A stretch of 64,000 nt of DNA from Lycorma delicatula. Its lineage: Eukaryota; Arthropoda; Insecta; Hemiptera; Fulgoridae. The notes beneath the pieces are model-generated. The model worked only from the letters and a program-made list of their open reading frames with translations, was not told where the DNA came from and made no database searches. Numbering within the stretch: the first letter of the stretch is position 1; each line of letters opens with the position of its first letter. The stretch lies in assembly GCF_047948215.1 (NCBI RefSeq), contig NC_134465.1:10950522-11014521 (forward strand), read 5' to 3'. Positions 46,991 through 58,204 of the stretch are shown piece by piece. The translations under genes were made by a program, and so were the position numbers.

Positions 46991-47196
46991 ATGAAAATCT
47001 CATGTGGGTGTTTGTTTTCAATTTCAGCAAGACTTATATTCATTTCAGTATATACTACTGTTTCGACAACATTGCAAATTATAAATTTATTACTGTTTTT
47101 AGCTACGGTAAAAAAATTTTATGAAAATAATAAATTAACTAAAAATGTATTAACCGATGAATGCATGAGAAATTATAATAAAAAAGAAAAAGAAAG
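46991..47196 (+). CDS. possible first exon of a small membrane protein
   Basis: ATG at 46991 opens 68 codons followed by a strong donor AG|GTATGT at 47196/47197. The protein starts MKISCGCLFSISARLIFISV, followed by YTTVSTTLQIINLLLFLATV. These are one or two hydrophobic stretches after a Cys pair, then a charged segment (CMRNYNKKEKER). Insects have families of small four-pass proteins that begin this way, but this is only a resemblance. No second exon or promoter was identified. Confidence 0.35.
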
Positions 47197-47537
47197 GTAT
47201 GTAAATTTCATCGGCTAAATTTTAAGCGAGACCTTAAAATAAATAAAAAATAATCAGAATACTTTAATAACAACTAAAAAGGTATTTGTGTTCAAATATA
47301 CAAGAGATGGAGCAAGTGTGTCAATGTTTTGTTGGTAGAGATTGAAGAATAGATCAACAAATTTATGATAGCAACATCTAAGGAGTAAATCTGTATTATA
47401 CTTAAAATAAAAATGTGTGTTTTCTGATGAAATGACGTAAATTACATTTAAGAGGTATTTAAATATTTTTTCTTGTATCATTATGAAAGTGATCTCTGCT
47501 TAACATCTGTACCCAGTCTCAGTGTAACGTTCTTTTC
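47197..47537. other. AT-rich non-coding
   Basis: No gene or repeat recognised. It would be intron if the exon at 46991-47196 is real. Confidence 0.4.
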
Positions 47538-47538
47538 T

Positions 47539-47652
47539 CTACACGATCAGTTTCTTTACTCAGTGTGATGCAAGAGTAGATTTTGGTGAAATTTTTTTTA
47601 TGAGAAATTGCTTTGTTTTACATAATAATCTTGTACAAAACTGATCGTGTAG
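47539..47652. mobile_element. MITE-like element with TA flanks
   Basis: CTACACGATCAGTTT (47539-47553) is exactly inverted at 47638-47652. Taking TA as the duplicated target, the inverted repeats are CACGATCAGTTT, which fits a short non-autonomous Tc1/mariner derivative of about 108 bp. Confidence 0.55.
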
Positions 47653-47737
47653 TTAGGTACACTTATAATTTAAATATTTTGTTTTAACTTTAAACAAAAT
47701 TAGATTTGAAACATATTAAATACAAAAAAGTTTAGTC

Positions 47738-47850
47738 AAATTGGTGAAAACCAATAAATTGGGGTTAAAAGATGCTGTTTTTTATGTTTGACATATAATA
47801 ACTTTGTAATGGGTTATAAACACATAAAACGTGTACGTGTTACTTTTAAT
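47738..47850 (-). mobile_element. fragment of DUF4817-type transposon 3' non-coding region
   Basis: GGTGAAAACCAATAAATTGG and GTTTGACATATAATAACTTT match the region next to the transposon ends at 35940-36020 and, in reverse, 18450-18530. Confidence 0.7.
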
Positions 47851-47949
47851 TTGGAAAAATTTGTAAAATCAAAATTTACTATTAAAAAAAACTGGAAATT
47901 ATACAATTCTTCGTTTATTATTTAATAAAATAAATAAAAATTCATTAGA

Positions 47950-49270
47950 TAATAATTTTTTTATTAATGACAGAAATACAATAAATTATTTGAAAAATTA
48001 TTATTTCAAAGCTGGCAATAAAATAACAACAGCCGATCAACAATGCGCAATACTATGTCTGTGTTTAAATCATTACATGACAAGAAGTAAATCCTCATGT
48101 AACGGTGGAAGGAAATTTTCAACACTTATTTAGTATCAATGTATTTTCTCCTACAATCAGCGGTTTGGACCCTTCATATTATCTAGCCGCATAAATCCTA
48201 AGGTCTACTTGTACTTTCTTCAAGAAGAATTGCCACATTTGCTTGAAGATGTTCCTCTAGCATTGAGACACAAAGTATACTTCCAGCACAGTGGTACGCC
48301 TCTCCGCTTCTCTTGTGCCGATTCCACACACTAAAATAATTCTCTGAGAAATGGATCGGTCGAGCAAGTCAACATTCCTTGCCGCAAAGATCGCCTGATC
48401 TAACACCTTTAAGTTTTGGCATCAAACATGATTGTGGGGCCGTCATATTTAAAAAAAAAATTGAAATATTATATTTTAAATTTAAAATATAATTATTTTT
48501 ATGGTCCGATTTGGTTCATATTCATAATATATATTAGTTATTTGAAACGTGATATTTTTGAAAAACATGGACCTGCTATATGGTGGTGGCGTTGCGATAT
48601 TTAAAAAAAATATTTATGGTCAGATGTGGTTCATATTCAGAATATATTACATGAAACGAGATATTTTTGCAAAACATGGACCTCCTAGGTGTTGGTGTGG
48701 CCGTGATATTAAAAAAAAAAAACATATTTATGGTCTGATTTCGTTCATATTCAGAATATAGTTCCGTGAAACGCGATAATCTGGAAACGCATCTGGGGAT
48801 GGATGAAAAATATTGTATACAAAACAAAAATGCATTCTCTTGAGGAATTAATTGTCCGCATTATGGATGTGGCTGACCAACAAAGGACAGCCCTGAGAAC
48901 TAAAAAGCGCAACAACAGCAGTACAGAGGTGTGCCAAGAATGTGTTGAAAATGCCGGGCTCGTTTTTGAACATCTATTATAAACCTTTACATATACACTT
49001 TGGTCTAGTGTTAAAGATTCTAATTTTTCTAAATTCTGTTTATTTTATTCAACTTATGTTAAACTAATTTGTTCATAATTAATTAAGTTGTCAACAAGTT
49101 CTGCTTAAAATTTTTATGTGTTCATAACCCACTTAACAAAATTATTGTACATCAAACGTAAAAAATAGAGTTTTTTCCTCCAATTTATTGGTTTTCACCG
49201 CAGATTTCTCAAAACCTACTGTAGTTACGGTTCTGAGACCTGTTTTATTCGATTTTTTTAGGTCAACAAC
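47950..49270 (+). mobile_element. DUF4817-type transposon copy 3, split by satellite
   Basis: Transposase middle (about 48100-48424): VEGNFQHL, then LPHLLEDVPLAL-like sequence in frame pieces, and PDLTPLSFGIK. It is interrupted by satellite units at 48425-48790 and resumes at WGWMKNIVYKTKMHSLEE-like sequence to CVENAGLVFEHLL with a stop near 48981. The 3' non-coding part follows to 49270. The same satellite junction is present at 36395, so the insertion came before the inverted duplication. Confidence 0.85.
48425..48790 (+). repeat. satellite array 4 inside transposase copy 3
   Basis: About three units in plus orientation. It includes a perfect 26-bp palindrome at 48468-48493 (ATTATATTTTAAA and its complement). 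Confidence 0.9.
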
Positions 49271-49362
49271 CATAACCCACCGGATTGGTCTAGTGGTGAA
49301 TGCGTCTTCACAAATCAGCTGATTTGTAAGTTGAGAGTTCCAGCATTCAAGTCCTAGTAAGT
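48645..49362 (-). repeat. inverted duplication C, right arm
   Basis: Reverse complement of 35775-36520. It ends abruptly inside the SINE at 49362, where arm A begins. Confidence 0.9.
49274..49362 (+). mobile_element. tRNA-like head of a SINE, truncated by a rearrangement
   Basis: ACCCACCGGATTGGTCTAGT to AAGTCCTAGTAAGTCAG. It is the same insertion as 35573-35869 (same site in the transposon), but the SINE body is replaced from 49363 on by inverted duplication A. Confidence 0.85.
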
Positions 49363-49365
49363 CAG

Positions 49366-49742
49366 ATTTAGTAGGCGGCTCCCCATCCTCATGGAGGAGA
49401 TAGCGAGACTCCCACTGATTAGATTGTTTTCTTGCAAAGATAACGGTGCTACTGAATACATCAAGTGTGACAGAAAGCGCTTCACACAAACTGAAGGACA
49501 AAAAAAGTCCCAGGAGTCACATAGTTGGGCCTTGTTACTCCCTCCTGGAGATTAGAGGCAGGCAAAATAAAGATCAAAGATCTGAACAGGGGGGCCGAAC
49601 TGCCGTGCCAGATTTACTGCCAGTTGGCAGGTTGGCTGCCTTAGAGTAAAAGGACAAAATAAAAAAGAACAAATATATATACCCTGGGCTCAGCTTTACT
49701 TAATTGTATGTCTGGCCCAGGGGAGTAGGGTGAAAAAAAAAA
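49366..49742 (+). mobile_element. R1-like element 3' part (right-arm copy)
   Basis: Plus-strand copy of 28132-28545, ending in the run of A at 49733-49742. The endonuclease part present in the left arm is missing. Confidence 0.75.
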
Positions 49743-52163
49743 TGTAAATAAGTGAAGTTTGTATATATTAGAAGAGTTGCATACAGTGTACAGTAGCATG
49801 TGAATGAGATGTATTTTGTATGAATGTAAGGTGTGTGGATGCACATGATATTGAGGTTTTGTTTGTTTGATATTGATGTTTTAATGGCAATTCCAACACC
49901 ACATCACATGAGGGAGTGGTTTTTAGTGGGTACCACTGCAGTAGACGGTGAACCCCACACACCCAGTATGTATGGGCTGCTGGGCATTTGGGTTAGGCAA
50001 ATTTCCCAATTCCAACGGGAAAAAAGTGTGGGATGAATTCAACTAGTGTGGATGTATTCAGAGTATGTTGAGCACCCATCACTTTCTATGTAGAAAAACT
50101 TTAATACAAAATTAATGTTATGTTTTTATATTAAATAGTTTTCAAAATATAAATAATCCAAATCAGATGATTTTTTTTGGGACACGCTTATATTATATTA
50201 ATATACTTACTTGTATAATTATAAGAATGTATTCTTTTAAGAATTAAAGGTATTTCAAAGATTAAATCATTCCAGTACTGGACAGCAAAGTTTACAGGTA
50301 CATTTTTTAATGTAATTCAAAATTTCAAAACAGAAAACAATCTGGAATAACAAATTATTAAAAGAATATATTTTAATGTAGTTATAGAATTCTATACCAA
50401 CCAAAGATGCAGGATAATCTATAATTGGAAATTATTATGATAAGTTTAATCTATCGGATTTTCAAAGATTAAAATATATGAGTAATTATTTATTATTATA
50501 AATTAATGGTAATTCATTAAAAATAAACTGTTCTCCTTTAGCAAAGAATGAACTAATGGACAAAACAAGTGAAGAAAGCCATATTCCATTGCAAGTGATA
50601 AATTCGTTGAAAAATTAAATACGCCATTTGTGATAAACCCATTTCATGATTACTGAACTAAGTGAAAAAACCATTATTCTCAAAATACACAAAAATACAT
50701 GTTTATTATTTATGTTACTGAAAAGAAATTATATTTATAAATAAGATATTAATTTAAAAAAATGAAGAATATAATTCTGTAATATATATTCATGCTTTAT
50801 ACAGACTAAGATGTAGATCAGATAATCAGGATTGTACAACAATAAAAAAAGTCAGTTAAATCATTATCATTTATTGACACTAAAATTATATATACAAAAC
50901 ATTAAATTCATGACTAGCTCCATTACTTATATAATAAAATATAATAAATTCAATGAACCATAATTAATTTTAAATAATATAATCACTGAAGGAACAATTA
51001 ACTTCATTAATTATGAATTGCACACTATCTAAATTTTAGGGCACAAATAATTTGTGAACAGTACAGTACATAAGCGTGCATTGAAATATACAATTCATTT
51101 TATATTATATAATATCACCACTAATAGATTAAAATTAACAATAACAATTAAAAAATAGTTATTACTTCAATTTTTTCTGATAAACTTTAAAAAAGCATCT
51201 GCATCTAAAATGCAATAATTTGTGCTCTTCTTATTTCATCTGGATGTACTTCTTTTATAATTTATTTAAAACAACATTTGTGTATATTATCAATACAATT
51301 AAATATCTTTATGATTAAAATATAATATTTATTTATAGATAATTATTAATTAAATTACACTATTTAAAATTTCTATTAAAATAATCATAGTATTAAAATA
51401 TGTTTTTTAAATAATCATATATATATAAATGTGTGTATAATTTATTCTACGCATCATGTAATGAATAGACATTAAATAGTGATAGTTAACGTTTTCTGAC
51501 ATACATTTTTTACTACCTTATTAACATAATATAAAAGAAAAATGACAACTTTTAAAATTAAGATTATTTACTTCTTAACAATAGACAAATTGTTAATCTA
51601 CATTAACAGAGAATACAGTTCATTACCAACATGTTATTCTCTCAATTAAATTTAAAAAAATCAAAATAATTATGTTTTTATAAAATACATCTAAAATACT
51701 TTTTTATAATACTCAACTTTTTTAAAACAATAGTAAGATCTCTCTCAACCATTCATCTGGAAGTTTGTGGGTTTGAATCCTAGTTAGACTTAGCATATTT
51801 GCAAAACAGAATATTGTAACTATAATATTCACCCTCATATTGTAACTATAGGATATAAGTTCTTATTTTTTTTTTTTATACATAAATATAAAAGTAGTTT
51901 CTTTGTAACACATTAATTTAACTGTATTCCAGTAATAAATTGTCAACCAATTGTAAACATACCTACTTTTTGAAACAAGATTCAACAACTGGTAAGAATC
52001 TAGAATTATTTAATCAATCCCTTACCTATTTAATTTATATATATCATCATAAAAATACACATATATAAATAATAATAAAAAAAACAACAAAAACTAGCCA
52101 ATCCTTCCCTCCTAATGTCAAAGAAACTTAAACAAAACATGTCAAACAAGAAACGAAAAAAGT
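49366..52163 (-). repeat. inverted duplication A, right arm
   Basis: Reverse complement of 25730-28545. It starts at the RT-entry part of the R1-like element. The outer limit is at about 52163 (CGAAAAAAGT), matching 25730. Confidence 0.9.
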
Positions 52164-52259
52164 ATTATTAAAAGTACACGAGAAAATTGACTTAATTGGT
52201 TTATTTTTTAACGATTTAATTTTTGAGAGAGAGAGAGAGATGCTCCCGCCAACTGTGAG

Positions 52260-53150
52260 CTGTAATATGTTTTCTGCAAGTAGAAGGATGTAGCACTGAT
52301 GAAATCTACTGCAGAATGAGCCTAGTATATGGTGAAAACACTTGGAGTAATGGTAGTGTATGGGAAGGTGTAGGGAATTTAAAGAAGGGCGAATGGACAT
52401 ACATGATGAAGGTGGGCAAGGATCCAAGTCTGTTGCTACTGTTTGCCTGGTTGAGCGTGTTGATGATTTTGTCCGTGACAAACGGAGGTTTACGATAAGT
52501 GAACTTTCTGTGAAATTCCCAGAGATTCCAAGGTCTTCTCTGTACAAAATTGTGACTAAAGACCTAAGGTACCAGAAATTTGTTTCATGTTGGGTCCCAA
52601 AAATTTGAGTGACGATCACAGTGAATGTCATCAGCCTTAAAGTTTCTCATGTTACAATAATGAGGAGGAGGGTGTTTTTAAAGTCTATCACTACCAGCAA
52701 TCAAACTTGGATCCTGAGTCACAATCCACAAAACCAAAGAACAGTCTAAGCAGTGGATGCAAACTTCTCCAAACAAGCCAAAAAAGTTCGAACAGACACT
52801 GAGCAACAGGAAAACAATGGCTGTAGTTTTTTGGAACAATAAATGTGTCTTGTTGGTGAACTTTATAGAGCAGAGGACAACATAACAAAGGAAGTTTATT
52901 GTGAATCTTTATCTCACCTTTGCAGATCGATCCAGAACAAACGAGGAGGCATGCTCTTGTGCGGCATGGTTTTGATCCATGAGAATTCATGATCGTACTG
53001 TGCCAACATGATACAACATCTTCTCAAACAATTCAAGTGGGATGTTTTCAACCATCCAACGTATAATCTAGACCTAGCACCTAGTGATTTTCACCTCTTT
53101 TGAGAATTGAAGGCATGGGTGGGTGGACAACACTTCACCTTCATACTTAA
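52260..53150 (+). mobile_element. mariner-type transposase remnant
   Basis: The N-terminal part reads CREFKEGRMDIHDEGGQGSK, RRFTISELSVKFPEIPRSSL and KFVSCWVPKI (52355-52605). The catalytic region reads SNQTWILSHNPQNQ, YCESLSHLCRSIQNKRGGML, then VLIHENS where the second Asp is replaced by Glu. NLDLAPSDFHLF (third Asp, about 53065-53100) and GGQHFT follow. Stops and frame changes are frequent. Known mariner transposases use a D,D(34)D triad. This copy has lost the second residue. Confidence 0.85.
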
Positions 53151-53279
53151 ATGTAGGAAGAGAAAGATTAAGTGCTGTGTATCGTCTCTGTGCTGCTGGA
53201 GGGTCAAATTTTGGATTTAATCAGAAGCATAACTAAACAAAAATGATGCCTTTAAGATGTGGTCTATCAATTACTGGCA

Positions 53280-53560
53280 ATGATTAGGTGAAGATACAAG
53301 ATTCACTATGAGAATGTACTAGCATTTAAGATTATTAAGAGGAAAAACCTGGAGTATGCACATAAAGTGAGACATCCAGAGGAATGCTGGTTTCTGCACC
53401 TCATATTTCACAGAAAGTTGAAATCCAAGACCAGAATTTCATGACTGAAGAATCTGAAGCATTGGATCAACCATATCTTCACTCCCATCAGCTGTAGACA
53501 AGGTTGAAATTGCTCAAATGATTGCCAACATTCAATAATGGACATTGCACATAAAGAAAA
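53280..53560 (+). mobile_element. C-terminal fragment of a non-LTR ORF2
   Basis: In shifting frames: YENVLAFKIIKRKNLEYAHK (resembling the KRRKLEYLGHVMR block), LIFHRKLKSKTRISWLKNLK, HWINHIFT, and VEIAQMIANIQ before a stop. This order is typical of the last domain of many insect LINE ORF2 proteins. RT and endonuclease parts are absent. It lies directly after the mariner remnant. Confidence 0.6.
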
Positions 53561-53733
53561 ATATGTTTATTAAATAAAACCTATTAAAAAGAAGTAGTTC
53601 TATAAAATATTAAAAGAAAGGAACCACTAAAACAAAAAGTGACCCATATATATATAAAACCTAAGCATTTATCAAATGGGGGAAAAACAAATTAAATTAA
53701 AAAATATAACACATACAAATGTACATTATTATA

Positions 53734-53774
<41 letters not shown>

Positions 53775-55285
53775 TATATTAAGTATAACAATATTCTTCT
53801 ACAAGTTTACAACATAACACATCATCACATTACAACAAATTAAAATATCTTATACAATAACAATAAAATCATTAAATAAAACCTGTTCTAATCACAGTTG
53901 GAGAGAATTTCAAATAAATATTTAGGAAGTAAAATATTTGCACTGTTCATGGAGGTTTCTTAATTCTTAATAGATAATAGTTAAGTATGTTTCTTGTTGA
54001 ATTTGATTAACTATTTTAATTAGTTTGTATTTGGGCTGTACAACAATTTAGCTGTGGAGTAATTTGTCGGTTGTGTAAACTGTATACATTAAGTAATTGC
54101 CAGACAACCAATTATTGTTAAGCACTTCTTTATTTACTTTAAATTTATACTGAATTAATCATTACTTTATGTTACATAAAATTTAATACTAATTATTTAA
54201 TACACAAAATAATTTAATAACTTAACGAAACAATACATTGTTGATAATAAATTTAAGGAAATTAAGGACACAGCTAACAAATTTCTAAAACAAAGAATTA
54301 ATAAAAAAATTCAGATCAATTTTTAATCATACTAATTATATATATATATATATATAGATATATATATATATACATTTTACTAATGTAGCAAAAATCTAAA
54401 AAAAAAAAATTGAGTATATACAGGTATTTTAAAGTGCAACAGATATGATAAAAAAATACATAAATACAAAAGTTAAACTCTGTTCCAATTTCAAATTTGT
54501 AAGCAAAAACGTTTCTACCATTTGGTATACATTGATATAGTAAGATTAAATTAAATAATAGATGATTTTCCAGCCATGCATTGGATTTAAAACCAGCTCA
54601 GATGAAACAAATGTTATCAAGTAACTATTATAGAAAGGAAAAGAATAACTACAAAACAATTCTGGACAGATTATTCAAGCTACAACTGTTCAATTCAACA
54701 TTGACTTCCATTACTAGTAACACAATACTACTCATTATTAGTTAACATATTTTTTTAAAGTTATAATAGTGATAAAATACAATAATTCAATTTCCACTTA
54801 TAAATATAATTTTAAAAATGTTTAGTTCTTCCATTTATGAGAAAGTGTTTCATTGAGCAGCTAGTTAGTTAACTGCATAAACAGAATAACCATATCTCAT
54901 TAAATAAAGTGAATCTTTTTTACGTTAAAATATATATTGGCACAATATGAAACTTAAAATGAAAAATATCTAGCATTTAATTAGAAGTTAATTACTACTT
55001 AAAATTATTAAAATAGAATAATAATTAACTAAGACTGAAGCCAATTTTTACCATAACTGAATTTATAGCCTGAATCACTAATATCTGTAGGATAATGACT
55101 TCAGCAAATAAATGTATTTGTTATGCAATAATATCAGGTTATTACATTACATTTCAAGATTCATACATTTTTTCTAACGATAAATAAATCGAAGAGGTTC
55201 ATTTTGGACAAACATAAAGAAGACATAACAAAAGTTTTAAACACTGAACACCACACCAAAATAAAATAAAAAATTAAATACATAC
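53561..55285. other. AT-rich non-coding, probable VPS11 intron
   Basis: Contains TA microsatellites at 53737-53771 and 54336-54373. No RING-finger exon of VPS11 was found in it on the minus strand. Confidence 0.5.
53737..53771. repeat. (TA)n microsatellite
   Basis: About 17 TA units; a second, interrupted tract is at 54336-54373. Confidence 0.9.
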
Positions 55286-55486
55286 GAGTTCTGTAAACTT
55301 TTTATAACATCTCTATTCTGGCAGTTTCTTGTGTATATTTTTCAATAAGTGCTTGTTCATGATCAGCTGTCTTCAATTCACTTTGTAATACACTATTTAA
55401 ATATGATCTAACATCACTAATTTTCACTGATTTCCAGCTGCATACTGCATCTACAACTTCAAGTGGTGATAGTAACCGTTCTTTTT
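55286..55486 (-). CDS. Vps11: VPS11 exon (C-terminal helical repeats)
   Basis: Minus strand. The acceptor GTTTTTATAG lies before 55486. The exon encodes KERLLSPLEVVDAVCSWKSV, then KISDVRSYLNSVLQSELKTA and HEQALIEKYTQETARIEM. This matches the stretch of VPS11 just before its C-terminal RING domain (PPLLVV..., DYL, ETxRI). The protein is a core subunit of the HOPS and CORVET tethers at endosomes and lysosomes. The frame meets TAA eight bases after ARIEM, yet a strong donor GTATGT lies 16 bases further (55285). One fewer base would keep the frame open to it. Either the stop ends a pseudogene or short form, or there is a one-base error in the sequence. Confidence 0.8.
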
Positions 55487-56149
55487 CTATAAAAACCAAA
55501 AATAATCAAGCTTTAATGAAAAAACAATATGAAATTCTGTTTTGTATTTAATTTAAAATAAGGATCTATAAAAATGGCAGAATGACCGATAGACTAACCT
55601 ATTCGGTTAATGCTACGACCATGTTTTGAAAAGTATGAGAGAATATAAAAAATGAAACTACGAAGTTAAAACTAATAGTTATAAAACATATAACTTGAAG
55701 ATACATTTGGGAGCTAATTTTACAATACTGATGACTGAAACAAATTTCATGTACATAAAAAACAATAATTTTATTTTTCTCTTATCTTGTTTGAATTTTC
55801 AGTAACACAAATGTGTCTGCCAGCTCACATTGAATTTAGCTATGTAATATAAAGCAGTGCATTATTTCATAATTTAATATGATTCCAATTTCATAGCTCT
55901 CTTTCTAATGATTCACTGTTATTTTATTTTAATTCAGTCCATTGATCAAGGTTATTGTTAATGAAATTACTTTCTTCTGTCAGCTTTACATAGTTAGTTT
56001 TTGTATGAAACAAATTCATGAATTCATCAAGCTATGATTGCAGATGAATGCCTGCTGTAAACTTACATAGAAATTGATTTCAGAATTGTTCCATCAATTC
56101 AACGTGTCATTCATTGAAAATGCTTACTTGGATAGTTTAAGGTAAATAG
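55487..56149. other. VPS11 intron, left part
   Basis: AT-rich. Positions 55583-55640 resemble 56483-56546 (shared GAATGACCGATA and CATGTTTTGAAAAGTAT), a small repeat of unknown type. Confidence 0.5.
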
Positions 56150-57246
56150 AATGTGTGTTAGAAAATGTACTTGAAGACAGTTCATTTTGAGAAAGAGTAT
56201 GGGTTCAAGAGAGGCCATTCTGGCAATCAGGCTAACTTTAGAAGACAGGCTTAAACAAAAAAAGCCATCTGCATTATATTTATAGAGATTGAGAAGGCAT
56301 TTGATAATACAGAATTGAACAAAATGTTTAATATTTTTAAGAAAATTGGATTGAAATATAGGGAAATAAAACATATATAAACTAAGCAAAAATCAGGTAG
56401 CATGTTATAAGAATAAGATGAGGCTCCTGATTCAAAAAGGGCTCAGATGAGTCCTGATTCAAAAAGGAGTGAGTGAACAAGCACTTCTGGTAGAATGACC
56501 GATAAAGTTACATTGGTTAACATTGTAAGCATGTTTTGAAAAGTATTCATGCCAAAGAAATGGACAAAATTTGTAAAGTTCTGGGGGACTAAACAACTCT
56601 GGAAATTAGAAGACACAATTCAGGAATTAAAGATGAAAATTGAGGAGGAAAAAATGATGTTAAAATTCACAATTTTTTTTGGGCAAAAACCAAGGTGAGT
56701 AACAAGCCTGAATGGCATGGATTTATTACTGCTAGGGGAGAAATTCAGGCTAAGGATAAATAAGAGTAAAATAAAAATAATGAAATATGACAGAAAGAAG
56801 GATAATAAATTAAACATTAAAACAGAATATAATAAACAAACTCATAGAATCTTACTACTTATGAAGCAAAATTAAAAAGAAGTCCAAAATGAAGTAGAAA
56901 TCAAAAGCAGACTGGAACAAGAAAAGGCAGCTTTTATGAAAAAAATAAAACCTGCGAGTCAAATATATATCTATGAATTAGAAAGAGAAACTTGAAATTA
57001 TTATTGTAGAAAGTAGTAGTTGTGAATATGGACATAGGAAAAGCAGAAAGGAAAAGAATATTAAGATATCTAAGTTTAGTTTGGTGACAGTGACAAATAG
57101 CGGTGATAGAAAACAAGATTGGGAAATATAAAAGAGATAGTTGATCATGTAAAATTAGAAAATATGTTGAGGTTACAAAATTAGAAAAGTTAGAATAGAA
57201 TTGAGAATTTCATCAAATCAACTGACTGGTGACTTAAAAAAAACAA
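56150..57246 (+). mobile_element. RTE-type non-LTR element copy 3, heavily decayed, within the VPS11 intron
   Basis: Plus strand. Broken frames give an RT entry resembling VLGEDQFGFRK, then IFIEIEKAFDNTELNKMFNI (about 56270-56330) and IGLKYREIKHI. Later come FRLRINKSKIKIMKYDRKKD (about 56745-56800) and EIKSRLEQEKAAFMKKI (about 56900-56945). The 3' end CAAATCAACTGACTGGTGAC plus A run (about 57215-57246) resembles the tails of the other two copies. The FADD block is not seen. It is older than the copies at 9.6 and 22.4 kb, judged by decay. Confidence 0.75.
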
Positions 57247-58031
57247 ACAATTTCTGTATTTGTTTTCAGATTTTTTAGGGAATCATGCTAATGAAATGGA
57301 TAAAATTTTCAAGTTTTTAACTCTGGAGAATACATGAATAAAGTTTTATTCAACCAGAAGTAAACTCCAATGTAAATACATGCAAATATAATAAAAACAG
57401 TTTGTGATGTATTTATAACATTCATTGATGAAAACGTAGGAGTTAATTTTCTGTATGATTTTAGAGCGGCGATGCATTAAGATTTGGGGAGGCCTTTTAC
57501 ATCATCAAATATTAAAATTTCTGATTATGCAGTCTTATTTTGTAGACTTGAAAATTTCAGCTAATATGATTATTGATAAACTTAATCAGTTAAATGTGCT
57601 GGGTACTATGAGTACCTAGTTATTATACAAAAGATGTCAGTAAAGTGGGTGCCAAATATTTAATGTAAATAAGAAATGAAAATAATGAGCAAAATCACAC
57701 TTTTTTTTATAAGTAAAGTGTCTGATATCATTTAAAAGTTAAAAAATTTCAAAAACTATTTTTTCTTATGGTTACTGGTAAAAGGAGGTTTTTAGGAAAA
57801 ATATTCATAGCAAAAGAAGCTGTGGAAAGACATTCTCTTTTTACAGAAAAAAGCATTTGCCACATAAGGTTGACAAAAGAGTGTTTTGAAAAATCTGCAG
57901 TTAACCATTGACATTCACCACACTAGTGTATCTCATTATGACACTTTCAGTTACTAATTAAAATTATGCTGGTTTATTAATATTGTGGTTATTGAGCCAC
58001 GTATAGAAGTATTAATAACAGTTAATAGTAC
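57247..58031. other. VPS11 intron, right part
   Basis: AT-rich. 57283-57330 resembles 56555-56605 (GAAATGGAnAAAATTT and AACTCTGGA), so more decayed copies of the same element may be present. No exon seen. Confidence 0.5.
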
Positions 58032-58204
58032 CTATAACACCAAGTATTTCATTAAAAAGATATGGGGGTACATTTGGATTTCTAGCACCGGCCCAAAGTG
58101 CTTGAATCCAAAGACTAGAATCTTGATTACCAAATCTGCGGCAACAAGTAATCACATTCTGGTAATCTTTTTGACATAAATGGTATTGTAATATTTGCTG
58201 GTAC
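58032..58204 (-). CDS. Vps11: VPS11 exon
   Basis: Minus-strand exon of 173 bp. The acceptor TTTTTCTTGGTTTCAG lies before 58204 and the donor GTACTA starts at 58031. After one base it encodes 57 residues: YQQILQYHLCQKDYQNVITC, then CRRFGNQDSSLWIQALWAGA and ending NEILGVI plus one base. CQKDY, CRRFG and LW.QAL are the conserved pattern of the VPS11 helical-repeat region. Spliced to the exon at 55486 the split codon reads GAA and the protein continues NEILGVIEKERLLSPLEVV, with the frame kept across a 2.5-kb intron. No breaks were found in this exon. Upstream exons are not seen before the right edge. Confidence 0.85.

Noticed and set aside
25730..52163. Terminal inverted repeats of a giant DNA transposon (Maverick-like)
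   Set aside because: No polymerase, integrase or capsid genes lie between the arms. The three repeat pairs are not concentric, and no short target duplication is visible at 25730/52163.
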